A stretch of 64,000 bases of DNA, from positions 11,605,459 through 11,669,458 of the forward strand of contig NC_080543.1 in assembly GCF_028640845.1 (NCBI RefSeq). Reading direction: 5' to 3'. The first letter of the stretch is position 1, and each line of letters opens with the position of its first letter. Below, piece by piece: positions 51,310-61,637 of the stretch. Position numbers and translations under genes: made by a program. This DNA comes from Ahaetulla prasina (Eukaryota > Chordata > Lepidosauria > Squamata > Colubridae). Below the pieces are notes generated by a model. That model was not told the DNA's origin and ran no database searches. It saw only the letters and a program-made list of their open reading frames with translations.

Positions 51310-54300
51310 AACACAATACGGCAAACTTTTATTTTATTTTTAACTTATTACACAATTGGCCTAAGACTTTAAAACATTTAAAATTCTAAAAACCCATTAA
51401 AATTCATAATATAAAGTTAAAAACCAACAAAATTTAAGCCAGCCCTGCGCGAATAAATAAATGTGTTTTCAATTCGCGGCGGAAGGTCCGAAGGTCAGGT
51501 ATTTGGCGTAAACCAGGGGGAAGTTCGTTCCAGAGGGTAGGAGCCCCCACAGAGAAGGATCTTCCCCTGGGGGCCACCAGCCGACATTGTTTGGCGGACG
51601 GCACCCTGAAAAGTCCCTCTCTGTGTGAGCGTATGGGTCGGTGGAAGGCATGAGGTAACAGTAGGCGGTCCCGTAAGTACCCAGGCCCTAAGCCATAGAG
51701 CACTTTAAAGGTAGTAACCAGAACCTTGAAGTGCACCCGAAAGACCACAGGCAGCCAGTGCAGTCTGCGCAGGAGTGGTGTTACATGGGAGCTACGTGGA
51801 GCTCCCTCTATCACCCGCGCAGCTGCATTCTGGACTAACTGAAGCCTCTGGGTGCATCTCAAGGGGAGCCCCATGTAGAGAGCATTACAATAATCCAAGC
51901 GAGAGGTAACAAGAGCATGAGTGACTGTGCACAAGGCATCCCGATCAAGGAAGGGGCGCAACTGGCAAACCAGGCGAACCTGGTGAAAGGCCCTCCTGGA
52001 GACGGTCGTCAAATGATCTTCAAATGACAGCCGTTCATCCAGGAGAACACCCAAGTTGTGCACCCTTTCCTTTGGGGTCAATAACTCGCCTCCAACAGTC
52101 AGCCGCGGCTGCAGCTGACTGAATCGGGGTGCCGGCATCCACAGCCACTCCATCTTGGAGGGATTGAGCTTGAGCCTGTTTCTCCCCATCCAGACCCGTA
52201 CGGCTTCCAAACACCGGGACAGCACTTCAACAGCTTCGTTGGGGTGGCCCGGGGTGAAGAAGTACAGCTGAGTATCATCAGCGTACAGCTGGTATCTCAC
52301 CCCAAAGCCACTGATGATCTTACCCAGCGGCTTCATATAGATGTTGAACAGGAGGGGCGAGAGAATCGACCCCTGCGGCACCCCACAAGTGAGGGGCCTC
52401 GCGGCCGACCTCTGCCCCCCTGTCAACACCGTCTGCGACCGGTCAGAGAGATAGGAGGAGAACCCCCGATAAACGGTGCCTCCCACTCCCAATCCCCCTA
52501 ACCGGTGCAGCAAGATACCATGGTCGATGGTATCAAAAGCTGCTGAGAGGTCTAATAGGACCAGGGCAGAGGAATAACCCCTGACTCTGGCCCTCCAGAG
52601 ATCATCCACCAACGCGACCAAAGCTGTCTCCGTGCTGTATCCGGGTCGGAAGCCGGACTGGAACGGGTCTAGATAGACAGCTTCATCCAGGTATTGGGGT
52701 AGCTGCCGCGCCACAGCACTCTCTACAACCTTCGCAACAAAGTGAAGGTTGGAGACCGGACAATAATTACCCAAAATAGCTGGGTCCAGGGAAGGCTTCT
52801 TGAGTAGGGGTCTCACCACCGCCTCTTTCAAGGCAGCAGGGAAAACCGCTTCCAACAAAGAAGCGTTGATAATCCCCTGGAGCCAGCCTCGTGTCACCTC
52901 CTGAGTGGCCAGCACCAACCAGGAAGGGCACAGGTCCAGTAAACATGTAGTGGCGTGGAGCCTCCCCAACAACCTGTCCACGTCCTCGGGAGTCACAAGA
53001 TCAAACTCATCCCAAACAATCTCAACAAGACATGACTCCTCCCTCTCGCTTGGATCATCCCAATTTCCGTCCAGACCATCCCGGAGCTGAGCGATTTTAT
53101 CGTATAGATAACCACTAAACTCCTCGGCACGTCCCTGCAAAGGGTCATCCTGCACCTCCTGATGAAGGAGAGAGCGGGTCACCCGAAACAGGGCGGCCAG
53201 GCGGTTATCTACTGACGCAATGAGGGTAGAGGCGTAGGAACGCTTCGCCTCCCTCATTGCCACTAGGTAGGTCTTAGAATAAGACCTAACTAGTGTCCGA
53301 TCAGCTTCAGAATGACTAGACCTCCAAGTACTCTCTAGGTGTCTTATCCGGCATTTCATCTCCCTCAGCCCCTCGGAGAACCAAGGGGCCGGCTGAGATC
53401 TGCGCCGGGTCAGAGGCCGCAAAGGCATGACACGGTCCAAGGCTCCAGCCGCGGCCTATTCCCAGGCCACAACTAGTTCTTCAGCCGTGCCGTGGGCCAG
53501 ATCCTCAGGAAATGGCCCAAGCTCCGTCAGGAACCTCTCAGGGTCCATCAGGCGCCTGGGATGGAACCAACGTATTGGTTCCGTCTCCCTGCGATGGTGG
53601 GTGGCGGTTTGAAGGTCCAGGCGAAGGAGAAAATGATCTGACCATGACACCGTTTCTGTTGCTAAATCATCTAATTCCAGATCATTTAGCCACTGTCCAG
53701 AGATATAAATTAGATCCAGCGTGCCTCCTCCCATGTGCGTAGGGCCATCATTTACTCGAATCAGGTCCAAGGACATCATGGAAGCCTGGAACTCCCGAGT
53801 TGCAGTCGATGACAAGCCGGTCGATGGCAGGTTGAAATCCCCCATGACTATAAGTCTGGGGGTCTCAACCGCCACCCCGGCAAGTACCTCCAAAAACTCG
53901 GGTAGGGCTGTGGTCACGCAGCAAGGAGCCAGGTACGTGATCAACAAACCCAACTGATTCCTATGGCCCCACCTCACAAAGAGGGATTCACAGCTGGCAA
54001 TCTGAGGGACAGTGGCCTCCCTCAGCTCTAGATCTTCCTTAATAACAACCGCCACCCCCTCACCCCTACCTTGGGCCCTCGGTTGATGAAATGCTTGGAA
54101 ACCCGGAGGGCACAGCTCAACAAGGGGGACCCCCCTCTCTGGGCCCAACCAGGTCTCCGTGATGCCCATAAGGTCCGCGGACTCCCCCTGAATAAGATCA
54201 CAAATCAGGGGAGCTTTATTAACCATGGACCGAGCATTACATAACATCAACCGAAGACCCAAGCTCTGAGGATCATGGCCACCCGAGGAACGGGTAGGGA

Positions 54301-54580
54301 CTGAGGGGCCAGAGCACGTGATCGCTTTCAAACAGCGAGCACGTGCTCCCAACACTCGATATGCCCCCCCCTCCGCCATATCTGCCTCTCTCACTTACCG
54401 TACAGATTGAACAACCCTCTAATCCTGGAACAAACCCCTCCCCCTCTGCCTTCAGACCAGATGCCATAGTGCCGCGAATTAGCACTGGGGCTGGATCCCT
54501 CCCCGACGTGTTTTTACCCCCACCCGTCATATCCCTCCCCCCCTTAAAAAACCCTTATTTAAAAATCTATTTAAAAATCC
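51310..54580 (-). mobile_element. LINE A, near full length
   Basis: Contains 5' sequence, an AP endonuclease, RT and 3' region. The terminal hairpin tail is not clear at the left end, which finishes AAATTTAAGCCAGCCCTGCG and T/A-rich sequence. Lies in RAB38 intron 1, antisense to the gene. Confidence 0.92.
51434..54394 (-). pseudogene. LINE A endonuclease-reverse transcriptase with one in-frame TAG
   Basis: One frame of 987 codon positions is interrupted only by TAG at 53456-53458 (..VVAWE-stop-AAAGALDRV). The endonuclease part (53459-54394) has [30 protein letters not shown] and WSDHFLL. The RT part (51434-53440) has DLSAAFDTIDHGILL, CGVPQGSILSPLLF and LYADDTQLYF (catalytic DD), then ALWNELPPGLRQIPDLR. 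The shared frame across the stop indicates a single protein disabled by a recent nonsense change, CAG to TAG being the simplest. Confidence 0.93.
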
Positions 54581-54582
54581 CC

Positions 54583-54585
54583 ATA

Positions 54586-54671
<86 letters not shown>
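54583..54671. repeat. (TATATG)n microsatellite at a Penelope terminus
   Basis: About 14 hexamer units lie against the Penelope terminal repeat, where other copies carry (TA)n. Confidence 0.96.
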
Positions 54672-54860
54672 GGGCTTGTCATATTCGGGTCTTTTCCCGT
54701 GTAAAGTTGAGAGTATCTTGGCGACGTTTCGACGAGGTCTCACTCGTCATCTTCAGGCTGGTGCTTATGGCTTCGTGCTTGTGCGAGCTTAGCGTAGTCG
54801 GAGCTGTCGTCTCTCTATAAATACTGGTGGAGAGGTGGGGAATGTTGCTGTAAGTGGGTT
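54672..54860 (-). mobile_element. Penelope 5' terminal repeat, solo
   Basis: The reverse complement matches 35930-36100: CTCCCCACCTC.. TATAGAGAGACG.. AAGCACGAAGCCATAAGCAC, then the ribozyme block and ACACGGGAAAAGACCCGAA. No coding part. Confidence 0.92.
54723..54756 (-). ncRNA. Hammerhead-like ribozyme motif, best-preserved copy
   Basis: On the minus strand: CTGAAGA - T - GACGAG - TGAGAC - CTCGTC - GAAACGTC. Core boxes CUGANGA and GAAA are intact, the stem is six perfect pairs, and the palindromic ACGT before the expected cleavage C is too short for a loop. That fits the published minimal hammerheads of Penelope elements, proposed to act as dimers. Stem I pairing is weak by eye. Confidence 0.68.
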
Positions 54861-55340
54861 GGTTGGCTGTGTAGTTGCATCTTGATTGATAGGTGGAGTG
54901 GGTGTTTGCAGATTAGTCGGCTTCTTTGTAGCATCCTGTGTGAAGGTAGTCCTAGTTGTGTGAATGAATGGACATAAGCGGAAGACTACCTGTACAACAT
55001 GAAGTAAGAATCTAAGCTGTTTATTCAATCATCTCTTCCATTCCATTTTTTGAGAGATATAGGTGCGAAGAGAGTTTGGGGTACTTCCGCACTTATATCA
55101 AGTTGTGTAATGGCTGTGGCTTCTTGAATTTGCATTGTGGAGACAAGGAGACCAAAATTCGCATTTTCACATATTATTTTATTATAAATTCTACAGGGAC
55201 ATTGGATCTGCTTATATCCTGCTTGCAATATGTGCATTTCCAGTAAGGCCAGATAATTTATAAAGTGGACCATTTCTTCTGGAACAGAGGTCTCCAATCT
55301 TGGCAACTTTATTACTTTTTTTAAATTATTATTATTTTAT
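54861..55340. other. Unassigned RAB38 intron sequence
   Basis: A short AGGTAGTCC-type scrap (GAAGACTACCTGTACAAC) near 54980. The remainder, including a 93-codon minus-strand frame without motifs, is not recognised. Confidence 0.4.
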
Positions 55341-55344
55341 TATT

Positions 55345-55595
55345 TTTTTAAATTTGAATTTATATCCCGCCTTTCTCCGAAGACTCAGGGCGGCTTACAC
55401 TGTGTTAAGCAATAGTCTTCATCCATTTGTATATTATATACAAAGTCAACTTATTGCCCCCAACAATCTGGGTCCTCATTTTACCCACTTCAGGAGGATG
55501 GAAGGCTGAGTCAACCTTGAGCCGGTGAGATTTGAACTGCTGGAAGTCAGCAGAGTTAACTTGCAATGCTGCATTCTAACCTATCTTCCTTCCTT
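55345..55595 (-). mobile_element. tRNA-derived SINE with LINE A-type tail
   Basis: CCTTTCTCCGAAGACTCAGG hairpin tail at the left, GGAAGGCTGAGTCAACC body and a tRNA-like head at the right. Confidence 0.86.
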
Positions 55596-55611
55596 CCTCC
55601 CTCCCTCCCTC

Positions 55612-55850
55612 CCTCTCAATAGCACTCGGACTTATATACCGCTTTACAGTGCTTTACAGCCCTCTCTAAGCGGTTTACAGAGTCAGCCTATTGTCCCTAA
55701 CAATCTGGCTCCACATTTTACCCACCTCGGAAGGATGGAAGGCTGAGTCCACCTGGAGCCTGGTGAGATTTGAACTGCCAAATTGCAAGCAGCCGGCAGG
55801 CAGCAGAAATAACCTGCAGTACTGCAGTCTAAACACTGCGCCACCATTTT
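55612..55850 (-). mobile_element. tRNA-derived SINE, second subtype
   Basis: CACTCGGACTTATATACCGC to AACACTGCGCCACC, adjacent to the previous SINE after a CTCCC run. Confidence 0.86.
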
Positions 55851-55867
55851 ATACCCATGCTTAAAAC

Positions 55868-56370
55868 AGGTAGTCCTCAGCTTACGACCGCCATTGAGCT
55901 CAACCTTTCTGTTGCTAAGCGAGACAGTTAACTTGCAGGATCCAATCTGGGTCGGTCACCAGGACCAGAGGTTTTGTCTTCCGAGCTTGTGTTGGAGCCC
56001 ATCTTCAGAGAACTTCTCTCTCAGTTAAGTGAATTGTAGTCCAGTGAATGTTGTCCCGTTTTACAACCTTTCTTGCCACCGTCGTTAAGTGAATCACTGC
56101 AATTGTTAAAATTAGTAACATGGTTGTTAAGTGAATCTGGCTTCTCCATTGACTTTGTTTCCCAGAAGGTTGGAAAAGATGATCGCGTGACCCCGGGACA
56201 TGGCCACCGTCATAAATCTGAGTCAGTTGCCAAGCGTTTGAATTTTGATCACGTTACCGAGGGGATGCCGCAACAGTCACGGGTGAAAAATGGTCGTAAG
56301 TCACTTCTTTCAGTGCTGTTGTAACTTCGAACAGTCGCTAAATGAGCCGTTATAACTCGAGGACTCCCGA
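55868..56370. mobile_element. AGGTAGTCC MITE with ~95-bp insertion
   Basis: CAGGTAGTCCTCAGCTTACG to TAACTCGAGGACTCCC. About 55930-56025 (TTGCAGGATCCAATCTGGGT..) is foreign to the family. Confidence 0.82.
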
Positions 56371-56374
56371 ACTG

Positions 56375-56886
56375 TGATATCAGAAAATAACATTTTCCAT
56401 CAGCTGCTTTTTCCAAGGGAAAATGAGAGTAGAGACAGACAAGAAGAACATGTCTGTTCCACCCACGCTTACTGAACTTACCTGCATGAAACATTGCAAT
56501 TTTTTTTCTTGCAAAATCCTTCCGGATTCAGTGCCGTCTTCCTGAAAATTCAAACATCTACACGCACCATTGCCGTGTTTATCCTAATTACCCTAATTGC
56601 TACACTGTGGGGATTTGCAAACAATAGCACACTCTAATGCCACCTAATTATACCTGTTATATTAACTGCAAATGGACTTTAGATTTCTTCCTGTTGCAAA
56701 ACACGTCTATCGGAATGTGTTTTCTCAATGCTATTCTTGCAAAGGTCAAGAGTCCGTACTAAAATTAGTATCAGCACTTCAGAATTTCAGAATGGGCTGT
56801 TCCAGCCTCTTGATGCAATAAATTAATCTACTAGGGGTTAATGAATGGGGAGGGGGTTTGGAATTTTCTCCGACTTAATGTGGGGG
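56375..56886. other. Single-copy intronic sequence
   Basis: About 510 bp with no resemblance to any dispersed family in the window, AT-rich, without long frames. Candidate retained intron DNA or a regulatory element. Confidence 0.4.
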
Positions 56887-56894
56887 GACATAAC

Positions 56895-57250
56895 CAGTGG
56901 TGGGATTCAAATAATTTAACAACTGGTTCTCTGCCCTAATGACCAGCTGAGTAGGCGTGGCGCAGTGGTCATGTGACCGTGTGGGCATGGCCACTTCAAC
57001 GTCACTCACGTCGATGGGCGCTTCGCCTTAGCTGTTACAATGTAATAAGGGTTAACCAGAGAGGCAGTTTCTGTAAGCAGGGCAATAAAGATTAGGCTAG
57101 AAACAACACCAGAATGTTTCCTTCCTGCCTTCCTTACAGGATTAGCCCTGTAAAGTGGAAAAAATAAGATTTCTTCCAATAACTGGTTCTCCGAATTGCT
57201 TAGAAGGTTAACAACCCGAATAGGTGCAAACTGGCTGAATCCCACCACTG
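56895..57250. mobile_element. CCGGTT hAT MITE
   Basis: The ends are CAGTGGTGGGATTCAAA and CTGAATCCCACCACTG. Octamers GACATAAC (56887-56894) and GGCATAAC (57251-57258) match in 7 of 8. Confidence 0.92.
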
Positions 57251-57455
57251 GGCATAACTTGCAAGTGACAGGAGAGAAGTTAGAAAGCAACCTTAGAAAG
57301 TGTGACTTCACAGGAAAAAGTAGTGGAAATGAGGAACCCACTTCGTGGGTCAATCCTCAATAACTGAGTTTACACATGCTAGGGCTGTTCCATCTCTGAC
57401 CTTGGGGAGGGGAGTAGCACTTCTCTGTCCAAATTTAGTATGAAATCTGAGGGGT

Positions 57456-57951
57456 TCTTCTGTCCCCTTCCCCACTTCAGACACACGAGCCAGCGGATTC
57501 ACGGCTCTTATCAGTCCTGGCAGAGAAATCGCAGCTGCCTGCCAAAGTTCAAACAAATGACTCACATAGCAAGACTTTCAGCTCTTTTTGAAACGGTTCA
57601 GCTAAACTTTTGCTTCCTGTGGAGTGAGAGCAGTCCCAAAGCTCTTTATATATCCTGTGGGGTGGGGCTCCTGCCCTACCCTTCCCTTTGATGACGCCGC
57701 CTCGCTAATCTTCTGAAGCGCAGGTCAACCCAAGCTTGATTATTATTATCAGCTGGGTCTGAAGGCGTAGCCTGGGGAAGGGAGGAATCAGGAATGTCGG
57801 CCTCATTATGTCCTCCGACTGGTCTGGTTCTGGCTCCTGGAGCCGAGCCAAAGGAATCGGTGCTCCCGAGGTAAGCCTTACTGGCCCTTCCCCCTCACTC
57901 TCTGAGTCACTGTCGGGCATGGGGTCAGATTCGGGGGCTAGAGTCACAACA
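57456..57951 (-). mobile_element. Solo LTR, diverged LTR-T subfamily
   Basis: 496 bp between perfect 5-bp repeats GGGGT at 57451-57455 and 57952-57956. The ends TCTTCTGTCCCC..GAGTCACAACA are alignable with LTR-T. TATATAAAGAGC promoter box on the minus strand. An acidic serine-rich stretch is again readable in U3 (MPDSDSESEGEGP), but the remainder differs. Confidence 0.86.
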
Positions 57952-57993
57952 GGGGTCTTCCTGGCCTTGTAGCTCCTGATTGAAGAGCAGGCG

Positions 57994-58217
57994 CAGAGGT
58001 GAAATCTACTTACCTTCCTTACCGGCTTGGGAGTGCATGCATCGCACATGCATGTCACATGTGCGTGCAGACCTTCTGCGCATGCGCAAAACAACATATT
58101 ACACCCGGGTGGGTGGGCAGAGCTTTGCTCCACTATTGCTACTGGATCACCGAACTACCGGCTGTGATCACTACTGGATCGCGTGATCCGGTCCGATCTG
58201 GTAGCATTTCACCCCTG
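57994..58217. mobile_element. Short CCGGTT hAT MITE
   Basis: The ends are CAGAGGTGAAATC and CATTTCACCCCTG. Octamers AGCAGGCG and AGCAGGGG match in 7 of 8. Confidence 0.88.
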
Positions 58218-58222
58218 AGCAG

Positions 58223-58405
58223 GGGCCACCTGTGGCCTTTGTACAACTCCATGTGGTGTGACCTTTCTAAATCAGGGGCAATTACTCATGCCCTAGTCAC
58301 CTCGTGGTTTGACTACTGCAACACACTCTACGTGTGGCTGCCCTTGAAGACCACCCAGGATTTCAACTGGTCCAGAATGCAGCCGAATGGGCAATGATGG
58401 ACCTG
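58223..58405 (+). mobile_element. Old LINE RT fragment
   Basis: Translates ITHALVTSWFDYCNTLYVWLP, the block before the RT thumb in LINE A relatives. Too diverged to be LINE A itself. Confidence 0.75.
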
Positions 58406-58423
58406 CCTTGGAATATATGTACA

Positions 58424-58820
58424 GGTAGACCTTGACTTACAACGGTTCATTTAGTGACTTTTCAAAGTTACAATGGCACTGAAAAAAGTGACTTATGACC
58501 CGTTTTTCATACTTATGACCGTTCCAGCATCCCCCGTGGTCACGTGATTTACATTCGGATGCTGGACAACTGACTCACATTTATGACGGTTCCAGTGTCC
58601 CAGGATCATACGATCATTTTTTGTGACATTCTGACAGGCAAAGTCAATGGAAAAGCCAGATTCACTTAACAACCATCTTAATAATTTAACAATTGCAGTG
58701 ATTCACTTAACAAATGTGGCAAGAAAAGTCTTTAAATGGGGCAAAACTCACTTAACAAATTTTTCACTTAACAACATAAATTCTGGGCTCAGTTGTGGTC
58801 ATAAGTCAAGGACTACCTGT
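58424..58820. mobile_element. AGGTAGTCC MITE, full length
   Basis: CAGGTAGACCTTGACTTAC to GTCAAGGACTACCTG, with TA outside each end. Confidence 0.92.
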
Positions 58821-58870
58821 ATGTATGTATGTATGTATGCATGCATGAATTGATGGATGAGTGCATTAAA

Positions 58871-58948
<78 letters not shown>
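58815..58948. repeat. (TGTA)n and (ATCT)n microsatellites
   Basis: Two tetranucleotide runs start at the MITE terminus. Confidence 0.95.
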
Positions 58949-59095
58949 TACATTTATATACCGCCTATCTCATTTTCAAGCAACTCTGAATGGCTTACAA
59001 CATAATAAAATAAAAATATAAAACAATTACAGCATTAAGCACATTAAAAATATTGAGCATTAAAAGTTAAACATTAAAGTTAACAACAAACTGGG
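58949..59095 (-). mobile_element. SINE 3' tail fragment
   Basis: TTTATATACCGCCTATCTCA followed by AATGGCTTACAACATAATAA, a tail like those of the SINEs above with an A/T-rich end. Confidence 0.55.
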
Positions 59096-59104
59096 TAGAG
59101 AGCC

Positions 59105-59340
59105 AGTTTGGTCTAGTGGTTAAGGCACCAGGTTACAAAGCAGAAGACCGTGAGTTCAAGTCCAGACTTAGCCACGAAGCCCAACGGAGTGATTCTGGAC
59201 CAGTCACTGTCTCCCAACCCAACCCACCTCAAAGGGTTGTTGTTGTTGTTGGGGAAAATAGGAGAAGGACGATACATTGGGATATGTTTGCTGCCTTGAG
59301 TTATTTGTAAAAATAATAAAGGCAGGATACAAATAAATAA
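59105..59340 (+). mobile_element. tRNA-derived SINE, complete
   Basis: The head GGTCTAGTGGTTAAGGCACC (box A) and GAGTTCAAGTCC (box B) is tRNA-like. The body is CACTGTCTCCCAACCCAACC, (GTT)n and a tail GCAGGATACAAATAAATAAG. Confidence 0.9.
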
Positions 59341-59449
59341 GATTGTCTTCTAATCTACTGACCACCTCCAGAATGGGATTGGCAGAGTCAGGTTTTTGGG
59401 TCCTTCCAGAAGAGGCTGGGGGCACAGAGGGCATGAACCATGGCAGAAA

Positions 59450-59735
59450 AGGATTTCCTGAAAGCCAGCTGGCTGACTCTGAGCCAATGAGACGGTGAAT
59501 TCTAGTCCCGCCTCAGGTATGAAAGCTGGGCCAATCACCAGGAGACTGAGTTCTGGTCCCATCAGAGACATGAAAGCCAACTGGGTGACTTTGGGCTAAT
59601 CACTCTGTCTCAGCCCAACCCACCTCACAGGGTTGTTGTCATGGGAGGAGGGGAAGGACAGAAACGAGTATTCGACACACTGAGTTACTTATAAAATAAT
59701 AAAGACGGGATAAACAAAATCAAATAAATATTGCT
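59450..59735 (+). mobile_element. SINE of the same family, headless and partly duplicated
   Basis: GAATTCTAGTCCCGCCTCAG and GAGTTCTGGTCCCATC are two box-B-like blocks in tandem, then the shared CAGCCCAACCCACCTCACAG body and AAAGACGGGATAAAC tail. Confidence 0.75.
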
Positions 59736-59758
59736 ATCCAAACTGCTATCCAGTTACA

Positions 59759-60264
59759 CAGGAGTGAAATGTAAAATTTGTTACTACCGGTTCTGTGGTG
59801 TGTGGTGGGGGTAATGTGACTGGGTGGGCGTGGCCAACTTTTTTTTTTAAACTTTTAAAAAGATTTTTTCTACAACCTCTTCCGCCGAAGATGTGTAGAA
59901 AAAAATGCTTTTAAAGGGTTCTGAGAATCCCAGCTGAGTTGCCTGATTGCCAGAACCTTTTAAAAGCATTTTTAAACAACCTCTTCGGCCAAAGGTTATA
60001 GAAAAAATGCTTTTAAAAGCCTCTGACAATCCCAGCTGAGCTGCGCGATCATCAGAGGCTTTTTTTTTAACTTTTAAAAGCATTTTTTCAGCCAAAGAAA
60101 AAATGCTTTTAAAAGTAAAAAAATTAAAAAAAACTCTGATGATCACGCAGCTCAGCTGGGCATGGGGGGGGGGAAGGGATTTTTGCTACTGGTTCTCCGA
60201 ACCACCCTCCACCATCGTTACCGGATTGGGTGATCCGTTCCGAACCGGGAGCATTTCACCCCTG
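59759..60264. mobile_element. Hairpin-rich CCGGTT hAT MITE
   Basis: The ends are CAGGAGTGAAATG and CATTTCACCCCTG. Octamers CAGTTACA and CACTTACA match in 7 of 8. Interior as in the element at 9917. Confidence 0.92.
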
Positions 60265-60929
60265 CACTTACAAATCCTGCTCAGTAGAGTTACCACATCT
60301 AAGCTGCTTTTAATCCCGCCACCCTTTGACTGAATGGAGCATATCTCCAACTGAGGTTATTCCTGCCTCAAAGTGTCTGAATAATACTAGTCAAGACACT
60401 AGTGTAATAAAGTTAAAAGTTGGCAAAAACCTGTACATTTACAAAGCAAAACCTGGTTAAAAAAAGGTTCTAGAATTTCTAGATTTTAAATTGAAAACGT
60501 ATCTACCGTACGTAGACCAGCCAAGCTCAATAGGCACATCATTTTTCCATTTTCTATTTGGAAAAAAAATAATATCCCTCATTGTTTAGAATACCTCTAG
60601 AGAAATGCCACTTTCACAAAATTATGTGTTTTTTTTCCTCCCTGGCCACTTCCTCCGTATAGAATTATTACTCCGCATTAAGCCGCTGCTGGGCTAATGA
60701 AATTTGTACATCGGTTTTAATTATCATCAATTTGTAGTGGTGATTTGCCAATCTGGCTGTTTTCAAGCTTGCTGGAAATATTACAATTTCCAGTCGGTGT
60801 TCAGTAGACACCATCATTTTGCAGCCCTCGAGCAACCGGCAGTTTATGACAGAAAATGCTGCTTTTTTGTATGTTATATAAAATGTGGGAGGCAAAGGAA
60901 CACTGGAGGGGGGGGGGAAGGGGAGAGAT
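60265..60929. other. Single-copy intronic sequence
   Basis: No dispersed family recognised over 660 bp. The stretch 60660-60870 has mixed composition and no decay pattern typical of old repeats. No splice-flanked exon evident. Confidence 0.4.
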
Positions 60930-61636
60930 GGCCCGCCCTTGCGTGTCACGTGTGAAGGGGCTGGGGTTGATTCTTCCCCGGGCTCCGAGTGAGTTTTTTT
61001 TTTTTTTGGCTCTGCAGCGAGAATGTTTTTTGCCTCCTGCGGGGCGGATTCCCGGAACAGAGATTTACTTTGCATGTGGTTTGCCCGGAATTGACCTGGT
61101 GATTTTTTTAAAATTATTTTTTGTTCACCCAGTTGTTTTGAGTTCCGCTGGAGAGTTTGGCTCTCTTGCATTCTTTTTTTTTTTCATTGTTTATTTGTGC
61201 ATTTGTCTTCTTCTTTAAATGACATAAGTTCTTAATAGAATAGAATAAAATAGAATTTTTTTTAATTGGCCAAGTGTTCCACCATCTTACAACTTTCTTG
61301 CTAGGTGCGTTCAAACTATATTCATGGAAATTTTGGGATTCACTGGATCCCATACGCTGGGTACTGTTCCTAGTTGTGAATTAATCAGGGTTTACCTAAT
61401 TAAATAGAATAGAATAGAATAGAATAGAATAGAATAGAATAGAATAGAATAGAATAGAATTTTTTATTGGCCAAGTGTGATTGGACACACAAAGAATTTG
61501 TCTTGGTGCAGATGCGCTCAGTGTACATAAAAGAAAAGATACGTTCATCAAGAATCACAAGATACAACACTTAATGGTAGTCATAGGGTACAAGTAAGCA
61601 ATCAGGAAACAATATAAATCGTAAGGATACAAGCAA
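60930..61636 (-). repeat. Inverted copy of the CTSC upstream region (Y1)
   Basis: Reverse complement of about 29610-30590: GGGGCGGATTCCCGGAACAG, the poly(A/T) tract, ACACGTGA and the LINE B 3' end. It ends about 90 bp short of the CTSC start codon and lacks both exon 1 and the SINE at 29946. Confidence 0.93.
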
Positions 61637-61637
61637 C

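Noticed and set aside
59105..59200. Functional tRNA gene
   Set aside because: Box A and B are present, but no complete cloverleaf or terminator follows. The unit continues into a SINE body and tail.
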